Assembly: GCA_024280415.1 (NCBI GenBank)
Contig: JAJRQE010000212.1
Location: 1-36,056 of the forward strand
Reading direction: 5' to 3'
Source of the DNA: Spirochaetota bacterium
GTDB taxonomy: Bacteria > Spirochaetota > Spirochaetia > B11-G9
DNA length: 36,056 nt
The notes beneath the pieces were generated by a model. It did no database searches. It saw only the letters and a list, made by a program, of their open reading frames with translations, and was not told where the DNA came from. How positions within the stretch are numbered: position 1 is the stretch's first letter; every line of letters begins with the position of its first letter. Below are positions 1 through 7,105 of this stretch, piece after piece. The position numbers and the translations under genes are program-made.

Positions 1-137
1 ACCTCCAAAGGAGGTGGTTTGTAAGGAGCGCCCCATAGGGGCTTACATTGTTGCTAAAGCCACAAAAGAGGAGAGGTAATTTTTAAGGCTAAGCCCTCTA
101 CCATAACCACCACCAAAGGTGGTGGCTTTAGCTCTAG
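1..137 (+). mobile_element. Possible right end of an IS200/IS605-type element (hairpin cluster)
   Basis: This stretch is packed with short perfect hairpins: ACCTCC/GGAGGT at 1-15, GCCCC/GGGGC near 30-42, and CCACCACC/GGTGGTGG near 107-125. An 11-nt inverted repeat joins GCTAAAGCCAC (53-63) to GTGGCTTTAGC (122-132). Such hairpins and long-range pairing resemble the right end of IS200/IS605 or TnpB-only elements, where the end overlaps a structured guide RNA. Immediately after it, the sequence becomes the middle of an oxidoreductase gene, as expected of an insertion junction. A short open frame (2-79) runs in from the left edge, but I do not recognise it as a TnpB C-terminus. No transposase is visible in the window, so this is tentative. 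Confidence 0.33.
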
Positions 138-391
138 TAAACAAAGTTTCCCATGACTATTTTGGAGGTGAGTCTATGGATTACTCAATTAATGGAGAGT
201 CTCATATGCACGGAAATGCAGACCCTAAAATAATGGCAGATTTACTGGATTCTATGCAAAATGGAACTAGTCCGAAGAGCAGCGGAAATGAAGGATTATT
301 AAGTACTGTCACAGCTCTGGCAATGGAAAAATCAAGAAAAACAGGCAAAATTGTTAACTTATCGAAAATTTGGCGTAAACTACAGCTTTAA
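133..391 (+). pseudogene. Gfo/Idh/MocA-family oxidoreductase, C-terminal remnant
   Basis: Only about 85 C-terminal residues remain. They include the typical end of these NAD(P)-dependent sugar/inositol dehydrogenases: a HGNADPKIMADLLDSM segment, then a conserved helix and a final KTGKIVNL strand. The N-terminal Rossmann fold and catalytic lysine region are missing. The 5' break coincides with the hairpin-rich element end, so an insertion probably removed or displaced the front. A GTG at 119 could formally start the frame, but it lies inside a hairpin and has no convincing ribosome site. The next remnant begins 17 nt downstream behind a good ribosome site, so the two were probably one catabolic operon. 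Confidence 0.68.
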
Positions 392-408
392 AAGGAGAGA
401 AGACTGGA

Positions 409-691
409 ATGAAATCTGATAATATCTACACGTTTTAATCCCGAATCTTTGAAGGGAGTGCTGGGTAAGCTTATAATGGAAGCAGGTGTCACAATCCGAT
501 ATTTCACTCATATCATTGATGTAGATGCTGACAGGAATATAGGTAAAATTAAGGGTATAATTGTAAAACAGGCTGAAGACCTGAGATATGTTGAAACTCC
601 TTTTTTTATTGATGCAACAGGAAGTGCCGGAATTGCGATGCAGGCAGGTGCAAAATGTTCATATTGCCGACAGTTACAGAAAAATAAGTAG
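409..691 (+). pseudogene. FAD-dependent oxidoreductase remnant with internal deletion
   Basis: A good ribosome site (AAAGGAGAG at about 391) precedes ATG 409, which encodes only MKSDNIYTF before a TAA. In another frame, from about 428, the sequence continues as FNPESLKGVLGKLIMEAG, then IRYFTHIIDV and a FIDATGSAGIAMQAGA segment. This matches the middle of the FAD_oxidored family (PF12831-like), including the D-A-T-G-x-A-G motif before FAD contacts. The N-terminal GxGxxG and Cys cluster are absent, so roughly a hundred codons have been deleted. The frame ends at 691, well short of the usual length of more than 400 residues. Possible further debris follows to about 780. The gene is not functional. 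Confidence 0.62.
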
Positions 692-866
692 ATAATGTTT
701 TATATTTAGGAAAGAAAACCCAGAGGATGGATTTGACTCTGGAGCCTGTGCTCGGCCATTGATTATGTAGTTTAAAAAACTACAGGTCTAACCTTCCGGT
801 GGAAGTAAAATCGAGGGAAATAATCCCAATGGAAGTATTATTATTGGGTTTAAATCTTGAAAAGAC

Positions 867-895
867 TTGAAATATGATATTATATATGCTATCAT
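867..895 (+). promoter_or_regulatory. Promoter with dyad for the PIN toxin-antitoxin pair
   Basis: The -35 is TTGAAA (867-872), the spacer is 17 nt, and the -10 is TATCAT (890-895). An inverted repeat ATGATA (874-879) / TATCAT (890-895) overlaps the -10 and would suit autoregulation by the antitoxin. The predicted start of transcription falls at about 902, on the ATG itself, so the toxin message may be leaderless. Upstream, 692-866 holds debris and a 7-bp hairpin (767-783), but no gene that I can support. Confidence 0.5.
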
Positions 896-901
896 TAGGG
901 G

Positions 902-1345
902 ATGAGAGTTACAATTGATACAAATATAGTATTTCAAGCTCTATACAGCAGTACTGGTGCATCACATCAAATTTTGAAAATGATAAGGACTGGAGATTTA
1001 TCACTGGCAATTTCAATTCCAGTCTATAAAGAATACCAGGATGTTTTAAAAAGAAAAAGATCAATGGATTTTATTGGGAAAACTGAAGATGAAATTGACA
1101 CAGTATTAGAATTTATTGCATTAGTATCTGAACCATTCGTGATGAACTATTTATGGAGACCGAATCTTAAAGACGAAAAGGACAACATATTTGCTGAGTT
1201 GGCTTTTAATAGCGGAAGCAGATACTTAATTACAAAGAATATTAGGGATTTCACAATAGGAAATGAACTGATCCTGGATTCGTTCGAAATTATTACCCCA
1301 AGTTATTTCTTGTATAAATGGAGGAGTAATCATGAAAAAGAGTAA
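902..1345 (+). CDS. PIN-domain toxin (PIN_3/COG1569 type)
   Basis: A 147-residue protein with the PIN ribonuclease fold. The start VTIDTNIVFQAL holds the first catalytic Asp. There is a central acidic E/D stretch (DEIDTVLEF), LKDEKDNIFAELA holds the acidic pair, and LITKNIRDF holds the last conserved Asp-containing segment. Length and motifs fit the 'putative toxin-antitoxin system toxin component, PIN family', metal-dependent RNases that cut RNA when not neutralised. It overlaps the next gene by 14 nt, and the toxin precedes the antitoxin, the reverse of classical vapBC. It sits between decayed genes and a metal island, typical of a mobile addiction module. Confidence 0.85.
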   Translation: MRVTIDTNIVFQALYSSTGASHQILKMIRTGDLSLAISIPVYKEYQDVLKRKRSMDFIGKTEDEIDTVLEFIALVSEPFVMNYLWRPNLKDEKDNIFAELAFNSGSRYLITKNIRDFTIGNELILDSFEIITPSYFLYKWRSNHEKE

Positions 1346-1595
1346 GAATGTTATGACAATCCGTGTTCCGGAAGATCTTAAAGAGAGAATTGAGAAATTT
1401 GCATTACTTCAGGGAGTTTCAATTAATCAATTTGCTTTATATACATTTACAAAAGAACTTGCTGAATTAGAAACAAATAAATTTTTTAGAAATGAACTAA
1501 AAAGTAAAAAGAAAGATACGCTGAAAAATTTTGATATATTAATGAGTACAGTTCCAGCGAGAACAAATCCTGACTGGGACGAGATAAGAGAATAA
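1332..1595 (+). CDS. Antitoxin partner of the PIN toxin (RHH/HicB-like)
   Basis: An 87-residue protein that starts with VMTIRVPEDLKERIEKFA, a strand followed by a helix, then GVSINQFALYTFTKELAEL. This is the ribbon-helix-helix/HicB-type DNA-binding pattern. The C-terminal Lys- and Asp-rich tail (KKKDTLKNFD, then WDEIRE) would wrap the toxin. It starts inside the toxin gene (14-nt overlap, ribosome site GGAGTAAT), so translation is probably coupled. By analogy it neutralises the toxin and represses the dyad at 874-895. Assignment rests on fold pattern and pairing, not on a specific named family. Confidence 0.75.
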   Translation: MKKSKNVMTIRVPEDLKERIEKFALLQGVSINQFALYTFTKELAELETNKFFRNELKSKKKDTLKNFDILMSTVPARTNPDWDEIRE

Positions 1596-1736
1596 AACTC
1601 CGGTGGGAGAATAGTTATTTTAAGGATGAGGTAATGTATGCATATTCTGGTGAAAAAAGGATGTTTCACTGGCGGAAAAAGCCAAAACAAGTTAAATTTA
1701 TAGACATTTAAAATACCTCTATTTTAATTCAAAACA

Positions 1737-1771
1737 TTGATTTACCCGTCGATCCTTAGTATTATACTAAG
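1737..1771 (+). promoter_or_regulatory. Promoter with a perfect 17-nt palindrome over the -10
   Basis: The -35 is TTGATT (1737-1742), the spacer is 17 nt, and the -10 is TATTAT (1760-1765). CTTAGTAT-T-ATACTAAG (1755-1771) is a perfect dyad with 8-bp arms covering the -10, a classic repressor position. It would drive the small membrane protein at 1893 with a leader of about 120 nt. The rest of 1596-1892 holds no gene that I can support. Confidence 0.52.
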
Positions 1772-1853
1772 TGTTAATAATTCCAGTTATTAAAGAAAGG
1801 TCACTCGTAGAATTAGTTTTTGCAGAAACCCCAAAAACAGGATATCGGTTAAA

Positions 1854-1866
1854 ATACCCGGGGTAT
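1854..1866 (+). promoter_or_regulatory. ATACCC-G-GGGTAT dyad before the 1893 gene
   Basis: This is a short dyad with the same TACCC/GGGTA half-sites as the CsoR-type operator at 2944-2964, but with a one-base centre instead of five. It sits 27 nt before the start codon at 1893. It may be a related metal- or persulfide-sensor site, but the spacing differs from canonical CsoR operators, so I keep it tentative. Confidence 0.33.
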
Positions 1867-1892
1867 ATTCTTACACAATCAGGAGAAAATAT

Positions 1893-2234
1893 ATGATGTA
1901 TTCGGGCGGAAATTTTTTTGGTTTTTTTTGGATTTTACCATTATTGGGCTTTACTGCCTTTCTTTTTATGATCTTTTTAAGAGGAAAACATTCCTCCTCT
2001 TCCGATAATTCTTCTCACTACTTTGAGAAGAAGCACGCAAAAGAACCAAGAGCAATACCGGAAGAAATAAGACAGGCTGGCCAGGATGTTCTGGATAATC
2101 TTGACTGGGAAATACGATTATTGGGAAAACAACGCCTTGATACAGATAACAGAAAAGAAAAAGAAAAAATTGAGCTGGAGCTTAAGGGTAAAAAAGCAGA
2201 CTACAGATCTGTTATAGAACGACTGGAACTGTAG
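1893..2234 (+). CDS. Small membrane protein with cytoplasmic coiled-coil tail, function unknown
   Basis: A 113-residue protein. Residues 8-30 form one hydrophobic segment (FFGFFWILPLLGFTAFLFMI), preceded by the short MMYSGG start typical of SHOCT-type small proteins in metal loci. A Ser/Lys-rich linker follows, then from about residue 53 a charged helical region (EEIRQAGQDVLDNL to the C-terminus) likely to form a coiled coil. No catalytic motif is visible. The start has a good ribosome site (AGGAGA). It is preceded by two dyads (1755-1771 and 1854-1866), and it belongs by position to the metal-response island. I do not recognise a named family. Confidence 0.74.
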   Translation: MMYSGGNFFGFFWILPLLGFTAFLFMIFLRGKHSSSSDNSSHYFEKKHAKEPRAIPEEIRQAGQDVLDNLDWEIRLLGKQRLDTDNRKEKEKIELELKGKKADYRSVIERLEL

Positions 2235-2251
2235 TCAGGGGGAGGATACGT

Positions 2252-2344
2252 ATGAAATGGGACGACTTACATATATATTTCCCATCTCATACAATCTCCA
2301 GGTATAGTTTGTCTGTTTTTATAATCCGTCTACTACAAAAATGA
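2252..2344 (+). CDS. Possible 30-residue ORF behind a strong ribosome site
   Basis: GGGGGAGG sits 7 nt before ATG 2252, which opens a 30-codon frame beginning MKWDDLHIYF and ending KTGA-like at TGA 2342. It starts just after the 1893 gene and runs into the convergent DUF302 gene by 26 nt. The same DNA contains an imperfect 13-bp inverted repeat (2250-2262 / 2280-2292), so the region might instead fold as a weak terminator between convergent genes. There is no homology that I can name. Confidence 0.22.
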   Translation: MKWDDLHIYFPSHTISRYSLSVFIIRLLQK

Positions 2345-2705
2345 GCTTATCCCTTATTTGAGCAGCAATATCTTTCAAAGCGTCATTATCAATTGCAGTC
2401 ATCGATGCTACAGGATCTACAACCGAGACATCAATGAGACCATCTCCCATCTCCTGTACTACAAAGTTGCAGGGAAGCATAAGTCCAACTCTCTCTTCTG
2501 CAGTAATCGCTTTATTTGAAAAAACCGGATTACAAGCACCTAAGATTCGATATGGTCTGAATTCAACATCAATCTTCTCTTTAAAAAGATCCTTTATATT
2601 TATGTCGGAGAGTATACCAAAACCCTCTTTTTTCAGGCCTTCAGCAATTTTTTCTACAAGCTGGTCAATAGTTCCTTCAATTTTCCTTGAATAATAGTAG
2701 TTCAT
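2319..2705 (-). CDS. DUF302 domain protein
   Basis: A 128-residue cytosolic protein that is essentially one DUF302 domain: an N-terminal strand YYYSRKIEG, a helix (DQLVEKIAEGLKKEGFGIL), then the family core LGACNPVFSNKAI around the single Cys and LPCNFVVQEM. DUF302 proteins often occur beside metal, thiol or sulfur-stress genes, and their biochemical role is unknown. Its ATG overlaps the stop of the upstream SHOCT gene (ATGA, 2702-2705). The two are thus one transcriptional unit, presumably under the CsoR-type operator at 2944-2964. Confidence 0.86.
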   Translation of the reverse strand: MNYYYSRKIEGTIDQLVEKIAEGLKKEGFGILSDINIKDLFKEKIDVEFRPYRILGACNPVFSNKAITAEERVGLMLPCNFVVQEMGDGLIDVSVVDPVASMTAIDNDALKDIAAQIRDKLIFVVDGL

Positions 2706-2923
2706 AAATTTCCATCCTTTAAAATTGTATTTTTCATTTCATCATATTCAATCCGGGAGATCTCCCCGGAGGCAAATCTTTTTTGCAGGATTTCCAGGGA
2801 TGATTTACTGCTGTCTCCCCCGGAACTCTCCCCGAATCCATCAATACTGAGACCCGGTTTACCTCTTAGATAATTAACCAGATAGACAGCACCAATTACT
2901 CCGGCTATTAAAAATATTATCAT
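2702..2923 (-). CDS. Small SHOCT-domain membrane protein
   Basis: I place the start at 2923 (MIIFLIAGVIGAVYLV, ribosome site GGAGGT), giving 73 residues. A longer frame to 2995 would put its first codons inside the promoter and operator. Residues 1-20 form one membrane segment, then there is a Gly/Ser-rich linker. From about residue 44 comes a SHOCT motif (LEILQKRFASGEISRIEYDEMK), the short C-terminal helical domain found on many small membrane and metal-resistance proteins. It is translationally coupled to the DUF302 gene. It has its own promoter and CsoR-like operator just upstream, so it probably responds to copper or sulfane sulfur. Confidence 0.8.
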   Translation of the reverse strand: MIIFLIAGVIGAVYLVNYLRGKPGLSIDGFGESSGGDSSKSSLEILQKRFASGEISRIEYDEMKNTILKDGNL

Positions 2924-2943
2924 CACTTCGCTACCTCCTGTAG

Positions 2944-2995
2944 GTATACCCCCCTTGGGTATACATAAGATAAATATAATCCGCTGAATAGTCAA
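2944..2995 (-). promoter_or_regulatory. Promoter with CsoR/CstR-type operator
   Basis: On the minus strand, the -35 TTGACT (2990-2995), 17-nt spacer and -10 TATCTT (2967-2972) form a good sigma-70-type promoter. Over the expected start lies GTATACCC-N5-GGGTATAC (2944-2964), a perfect dyad with 8-bp arms. It carries the TACCC/GGGTA half-sites typical of operators of the CsoR/RcnR/FrmR/CstR family of copper, nickel, formaldehyde and persulfide sensors. The position fits repression of the SHOCT-DUF302 pair. No CsoR-family gene is in the window, so the regulator must be encoded elsewhere. Confidence 0.74.
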
Positions 2996-3010
2996 GTATT
3001 ATTTATAAAA

Positions 3011-5473
3011 TCATTCAACACTCACCTTCCGGTCAAGAACAAGTAGAAGTATTGGCACAAATGTAATTGAAGCAGCCAGGCTGAATAGTGTACCGAAAAA
3101 CAACAGTATCCCAAGACCGGAAACAAGAGGATCATGGACAAAATAAAGAGATCCAAATCCAATCATAGTTGTCAGTGATGTAATAATAACAGCCTTCCCT
3201 GATTTTTGAAGCATAGTGCTTATCGATTTATCAGGATCGGAAATATAACTTTGAACCATATGAATTCCGTCATCTACAGCTATACCAAGAATCAGAGGAA
3301 ATGCTGTTATATTGGCTGCATTAAAACTTATCTCAAAAAAAGACATGTATCCAAGAAGGAAAGCAAACCCCGCAAGAACAGGAGACATTACTATAAAAAT
3401 GTATTTTACATTTCTAAAAACCAGGGAAACAATCAATAGAATTGCAAAGAATACCAGAGAAGAACTCCGGACAAGATCAGATCGGATATACTCTACAAGT
3501 TTTACCCACATAAAGGGAGTACCTGTAGATTCAGGATGAATTTCTGTCAGTTCTCTGACTGTCCCCTTCATTTCAGCCTCGTCCCACATATCCGGTTTAC
3601 CATATACAAATATTGCCAGAGAACCATCTTTCCCAAGATATTTATTTTTAAGCTGATCCGGAAGTGATTCAAATGTTACAGGGCCATAATCCTTTATACC
3701 CAGAAGATTCTCGGACAGTATACCCCAAAATGATACAAGCTTCATTTCCAACTCTGAGGGGTTAATATTTATGGAAGAACTGTTCCTATAATAGTTCGAA
3801 AGGACAGGGAGATATTCAGCTATACTGGTATTTTCTCTAAGAAATTTTCTGACCTCTTCTATTCTCAAATCCTGCCCGGTTGGTATAATTGTTGATGGTG
3901 AATCGATGAGTGAATATCTACCGCTCTTTTTTAGTTTTTCGTAGACTTCCCCTGCCTCAGCAATATCTTTAGTACTGACAATACTATACTCAAAGGACAT
4001 TCCCATCTCTTTAATAAGCTCACGCTGCCGCAGAACTGAAGGTATTTCAGGAAGCAGCTCGAAAGCATTATAATTATAACCTATGTTAAAACCTGTAAAA
4101 TATGGAACTGCCATGACTATCAGAAGAACTGAAAGTACTGCAATTTTCTTTTTATTTAAAAATTTAGTATAGATCCTGGAAATACTGATCCCATTATCTG
4201 CCGTCGTCTTACTCCTGGTCTTTAATACCCTCAAAATAACAGGGAGAATAATCAAGACAAGGACTAAACACATTAAAATTCCAGTACCTGCTATAAATCC
4301 CAGCTCCTTAATACCTTTAAATTCTGAAAACATGAGGAGAAAGAAGGCGGCTGCAGTAGTAATTGCTCCTGCGGCAATACCCGGTACAACATTTTTAAAA
4401 ACTTCAGCTACTGCATCAAAATGGCTTTTCCCCTTATCAATTTCATGAAAATAATGGGAAATAAAGTGAATTGAAAAATCGATACCAAGACCCAGTAATA
4501 TTACAGCAAATATACTCGTAACAAGATTAAGCCTCCCAATGACCAATTGGTTTATTCCCAGAGTCCAGACAATTGCTATTAAAACAGGTATGGATGCTAT
4601 CAGAGAGGACCATACTCTTTTGAAAGCTGCCATAAACAGAATAACAATACCCACCAGAGAGAGTAAAGAAACAATCAATATCCTGTTATTCAACAGGGAC
4701 TGCTGCTCTTCCATCATCTTTGCCATGCCATTTACATCTACACTTATTTCGGGATAATCCGGTTTTAGTTCACCTAGAATAGTATTTACATCTGCAGTCA
4801 TCTCTTTGAAAAAAAACATATCATGATTGGGGTTAGTAGGCCTGAGAAACATAATCATTCTATTACTGCTGCTAATATAGTAGTAACCGTTCTCTGTAGT
4901 TAAACTGGATCCACTACCGTTTTTGCTGGATATAAAATTTGAATTATCAGACAAATTCCATCTATTAATTTGTTTCCGCAGCTCAGTATTTCTCTCAACC
5001 AGAAGCTGAAGATTCTTAAAAAACTGAGTACCCTCCGGTTTCTTCATCATAGAACGGTTCAGTATAACTTTATATTTATTGAGAAAGGAGATTATTTCTC
5101 TATAATCATTCTCTCCTGCATAGAGCAAAAAGTTATCCGTAAAAAAATCTACAGGAATACGGTAATCCACAGATAATATCGTATTAGTAAAATCTGACGC
5201 TTTGTTATTTATTTCATTGGCAAATAATTCCATTCTGGATTTATCAGGACCCTCCAATACCAGTATGATATTATCAAATCCACCAAAATTTTTCGAAATT
5301 CTGTTAAATTTAATTATATCTTCGTCCTGGTCCGGAAGTAATGTATAGGTTCCCATTTCTATATTGGTTTTTGAGGCTATGATCCCCCAGAATACAGTAC
5401 CAAGAAGGATCAGAATAACAATAAAGATAGACATATTTCTACTAAAGTTACCGTCAAAAGCTTTTATAGCCAT
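3011..5473 (-). CDS. RND-superfamily exporter of the MMPL/HpnN type
   Basis: An 820-residue inner-membrane protein with the duplicated RND layout. It has an N-terminal membrane helix (14-34), a first large periplasmic domain (about 35-260) and a cluster of five helices (about 265-420) with the family motif LGLGIDFSIHFISHY. Then come a second helix near 445, a second periplasmic domain (about 465-665) and five final helices with LGIAVDDGIHMVQSY. The Asp residues in both motifs are those of the proton-relay region. MMPL/COG1033 proteins move lipids or hydrophobic compounds outward using the proton gradient; the substrate here is unknown. It lies 21 nt after the rhodanese gene, so the two are one operon. 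Confidence 0.9.
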   Translation of the reverse strand: MAIKAFDGNFSRNMSIFIVILILLGTVFWGIIASKTNIEMGTYTLLPDQDEDIIKFNRISKNFGGFDNIILVLEGPDKSRMELFANEINNKASDFTNTILSVDYRIPVDFFTDNFLLYAGENDYREIISFLNKYKVILNRSMMKKPEGTQFFKNLQLLVERNTELRKQINRWNLSDNSNFISSKNGSGSSLTTENGYYYISSSNRMIMFLRPTNPNHDMFFFKEMTADVNTILGELKPDYPEISVDVNGMAKMMEEQQSLLNNRILIVSLLSLVGIVILFMAAFKRVWSSLIASIPVLIAIVWTLGINQLVIGRLNLVTSIFAVILLGLGIDFSIHFISHYFHEIDKGKSHFDAVAEVFKNVVPGIAAGAITTAAAFFLLMFSEFKGIKELGFIAGTGILMCLVLVLIILPVILRVLKTRSKTTADNGISISRIYTKFLNKKKIAVLSVLLIVMAVPYFTGFNIGYNYNAFELLPEIPSVLRQRELIKEMGMSFEYSIVSTKDIAEAGEVYEKLKKSGRYSLIDSPSTIIPTGQDLRIEEVRKFLRENTSIAEYLPVLSNYYRNSSSININPSELEMKLVSFWGILSENLLGIKDYGPVTFESLPDQLKNKYLGKDGSLAIFVYGKPDMWDEAEMKGTVRELTEIHPESTGTPFMWVKLVEYIRSDLVRSSSLVFFAILLIVSLVFRNVKYIFIVMSPVLAGFAFLLGYMSFFEISFNAANITAFPLILGIAVDDGIHMVQSYISDPDKSISTMLQKSGKAVIITSLTTMIGFGSLYFVHDPLVSGLGILLFFGTLFSLAASITFVPILLLVLDRKVSVE

Positions 5474-5494
5474 ACCCTGCCCCTCCCATATCTT

Positions 5495-5977
5495 TTATCT
5501 GCTTTTTATAATAAGATCATTTCCAGACCTTTTCCATGCGTTTGAACCACCTGCCAGTTCCACAATATTTGTATATCCAGATTTGACCAACTCTCTGCTT
5601 GCATACTGGCTCATAGGACCACTCATACAGTACAGTACAATAAGTGCATCTTTACGGGGATACTGTTCCATAATATCATTAATTCTATTAAAAGCAATGT
5701 TTGCATCTGTTTTTGGAATTTCACCCTGATAAGGAATATGGACATTAATCAGGTCAAAGTTCTTATTCTCCAGCATTCTTTTCAGCTGATCAGAACTTAC
5801 CTGCCTGTAACCATATCTATTTACGGGAATTTCCTGTAGGAATATACCATTGGGACTAATCGCAAAAGAAGGACTGATCCCAGCCCCATTCATCATACTG
5901 CCGGATTCATTCCCTTCAGGAAAAATCATTCCCACTGTTAAAATACTAAATACTGCAAATGTTAAAATTTTTCTCAT
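5495..5977 (-). CDS. Exported rhodanese-domain protein
   Basis: A 160-residue protein with a signal peptide (MRKILTFAVFSILTVGMIFP, cleavage near residue 20) and a Met-containing mature start (NESGSMMNGAG). One rhodanese domain follows: DLINVHIPYQGEIPKTDANI is the usual 'DVR..E...GHI..A' region in altered form, and LIVLYCMSGPMSQYASREL supplies the active-site Cys loop. The loop CMSGPMS lacks the Arg usual in sulfurtransferases, so the substrate may differ. It probably handles sulfane sulfur or thiols in the periplasm. It is first in an operon with the MMPL exporter. A direct-repeat regulator box lies upstream at 6028-6047. Confidence 0.86.
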   Translation of the reverse strand: MRKILTFAVFSILTVGMIFPEGNESGSMMNGAGISPSFAISPNGIFLQEIPVNRYGYRQVSSDQLKRMLENKNFDLINVHIPYQGEIPKTDANIAFNRINDIMEQYPRKDALIVLYCMSGPMSQYASRELVKSGYTNIVELAGGSNAWKRSGNDLIIKSR

Positions 5978-6009
5978 AAAAACTCCTTAAACCCGAATAC
6001 CTTATTATC

Positions 6010-6047
6010 CTTATAGTTAAGCATAGTTTGTGAAAATAATATGAAAG
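6010..6047 (-). promoter_or_regulatory. Response-regulator direct-repeat box and -10 for the rhodanese operon
   Basis: Read toward the rhodanese gene, 6047-6028 is TTTCATAT-TAT-TTTCACAA, preceded by C. The two half-sites have an 11-nt period, typical of OmpR/PhoB-family binding. A TATAAG -10 (6010-6015) lies 12 nt further on, and the box covers the -35 position, as for class II activators. It differs by only two bases from the box before the 15175 gene. Confidence 0.58.
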
Positions 6048-6069
6048 TTAAATAATTATCTATCACTTA

Positions 6070-6098
6070 TTGACTTAGGTATAAAACTTGTGTAATTT
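6070..6098 (+). promoter_or_regulatory. Promoter for the 6113 gene
   Basis: The -35 is TTGACT (6070-6075), the spacer is 17 nt, and the -10 is TAATTT (6093-6098). It is divergent from the rhodanese promoter and leaves a leader of only a few nucleotides before ATG 6113, with no clear ribosome site. Confidence 0.45.
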
Positions 6099-6112
6099 TA
6101 TAGTAGTAAACC

Positions 6113-6487
6113 ATGAATATATTCCGATTCGGCACAGTAATAGCGCTACTTGCTTCACTTTCTACAACTTCACTTTTTTCAGATAACTATACATTGAATC
6201 TCTGTCTGGAGGAAACCTTTTCTCCCAATGAATTTTCTGAACCTGAAGAAATTTCCGGACAAATAAAACTGGAAACTAAGAAATATTTCTGTAATGATGA
6301 ATTGACCATTGATAATGGAATTATAGATAAAACTACCTACATTAAAAATTATCAATACTTCCATTCTAAGAACTTTTCTCCAACTATTAATAATATTCTG
6401 TCAGAGCTTATCCTAGTAGAAAGTTCTTCTAATATTATTAATAATACCGAACTATTATATCTAATTAACAGCTCCTTTCTAATCTAA
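6113..6487 (+). CDS. Hypothetical exported protein
   Basis: A 124-residue protein with a likely signal peptide (residues 1-23, hydrophobic TVIALLASLSTTSLF, then SDN). The mature part is rich in Asn, Glu, Thr and Ile, has two Cys (31 and 60), and has no motif that I recognise. The YTLNLCLEE start of the mature part faintly recalls the first helix of outer-membrane efflux proteins, but nothing else supports that. It has a promoter just upstream but no ribosome site. It lies 62 nt before tlpA in the same direction, so the two may be co-transcribed. Confidence 0.52.
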   Translation: MNIFRFGTVIALLASLSTTSLFSDNYTLNLCLEETFSPNEFSEPEEISGQIKLETKKYFCNDELTIDNGIIDKTTYIKNYQYFHSKNFSPTINNILSELILVESSSNIINNTELLYLINSSFLI

Positions 6488-6549
6488 ATCCTTCATACTC
6501 ATTAACAGTAATTTTAAATTAATTCATTTATTTATCAGGAGGATACATC

Positions 6550-7077
6550 ATGAAAAAAATAATTTTAGTATTAATTATCACCATTTCTATTTCAACTGCT
6601 ATTTCAGCCGCTACCATTCAGGAAAAATTAGCGGAGAACGGGTTTGCTGTAGCAGACAAAACAGTTCCATCAATTAACTTTAAACTGGAAAATATAGAAG
6701 GTATTGAGGAGGAGCTGACCGATTATCGGGGAAAAGTAGTTTTTCTTAACTTCTGGGCAACTTGGTGTGGTCCCTGCCGGTATGAGATGCCCTCTATGGA
6801 AAAACTCTATAAAGAATTCAAGGATGATGGTCTGGCGATACTGGCAATAAACCTGGGAGAAACAGCTCCTGATGTAAGAGAATTTATGGAGAAATATAAG
6901 CTCTCCTTCCCGGCACTTCTGGATACTGACAGATCTGTTTCCTTAAAATATGGAGTCAGAAGCATTCCAACAACCTACCTGATTGGAAGAGACGGCAATA
7001 TTCTTGGGATGGCAGTTGGTGCAAGGGAATGGGATTCCAATGCTATAAAACAGTTGTTCAGAGAGATTCTGGAATAG
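6550..7077 (+). CDS. TlpA/ResA-like periplasmic thioredoxin
   Basis: A 175-residue protein with an N-terminal signal or anchor helix (residues 4-20). The thioredoxin fold has the active site WCGPC at 72-76 (Cys73, Cys76) within FLNFWATWCGPCRYEMP, and cis-Pro in SIPTTYLI. TlpA/ResA proteins reduce disulfides outside the cytoplasm, for cytochrome maturation or metalloprotein assembly, using electrons delivered by CcdA. The ccdA gene follows 28 nt later, so the two form a redox pair. Ribosome site CAGGAGG. No cytochrome gene is nearby, so the client may be one of the Cys/Met-rich metal proteins of this island. Confidence 0.92.
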   Translation: MKKIILVLIITISISTAISAATIQEKLAENGFAVADKTVPSINFKLENIEGIEEELTDYRGKVVFLNFWATWCGPCRYEMPSMEKLYKEFKDDGLAILAINLGETAPDVREFMEKYKLSFPALLDTDRSVSLKYGVRSIPTTYLIGRDGNILGMAVGAREWDSNAIKQLFREILE

Positions 7078-7105
7078 AGATTTATTTAAGTATATAGGAC
7101 ATATC

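Noticed and set aside
6113-6487. Outer-membrane efflux (TolC-like) identity for the small exported protein
   Set aside because: Only a few residues after the signal peptide recall the family; length and the remaining sequence do not fit.
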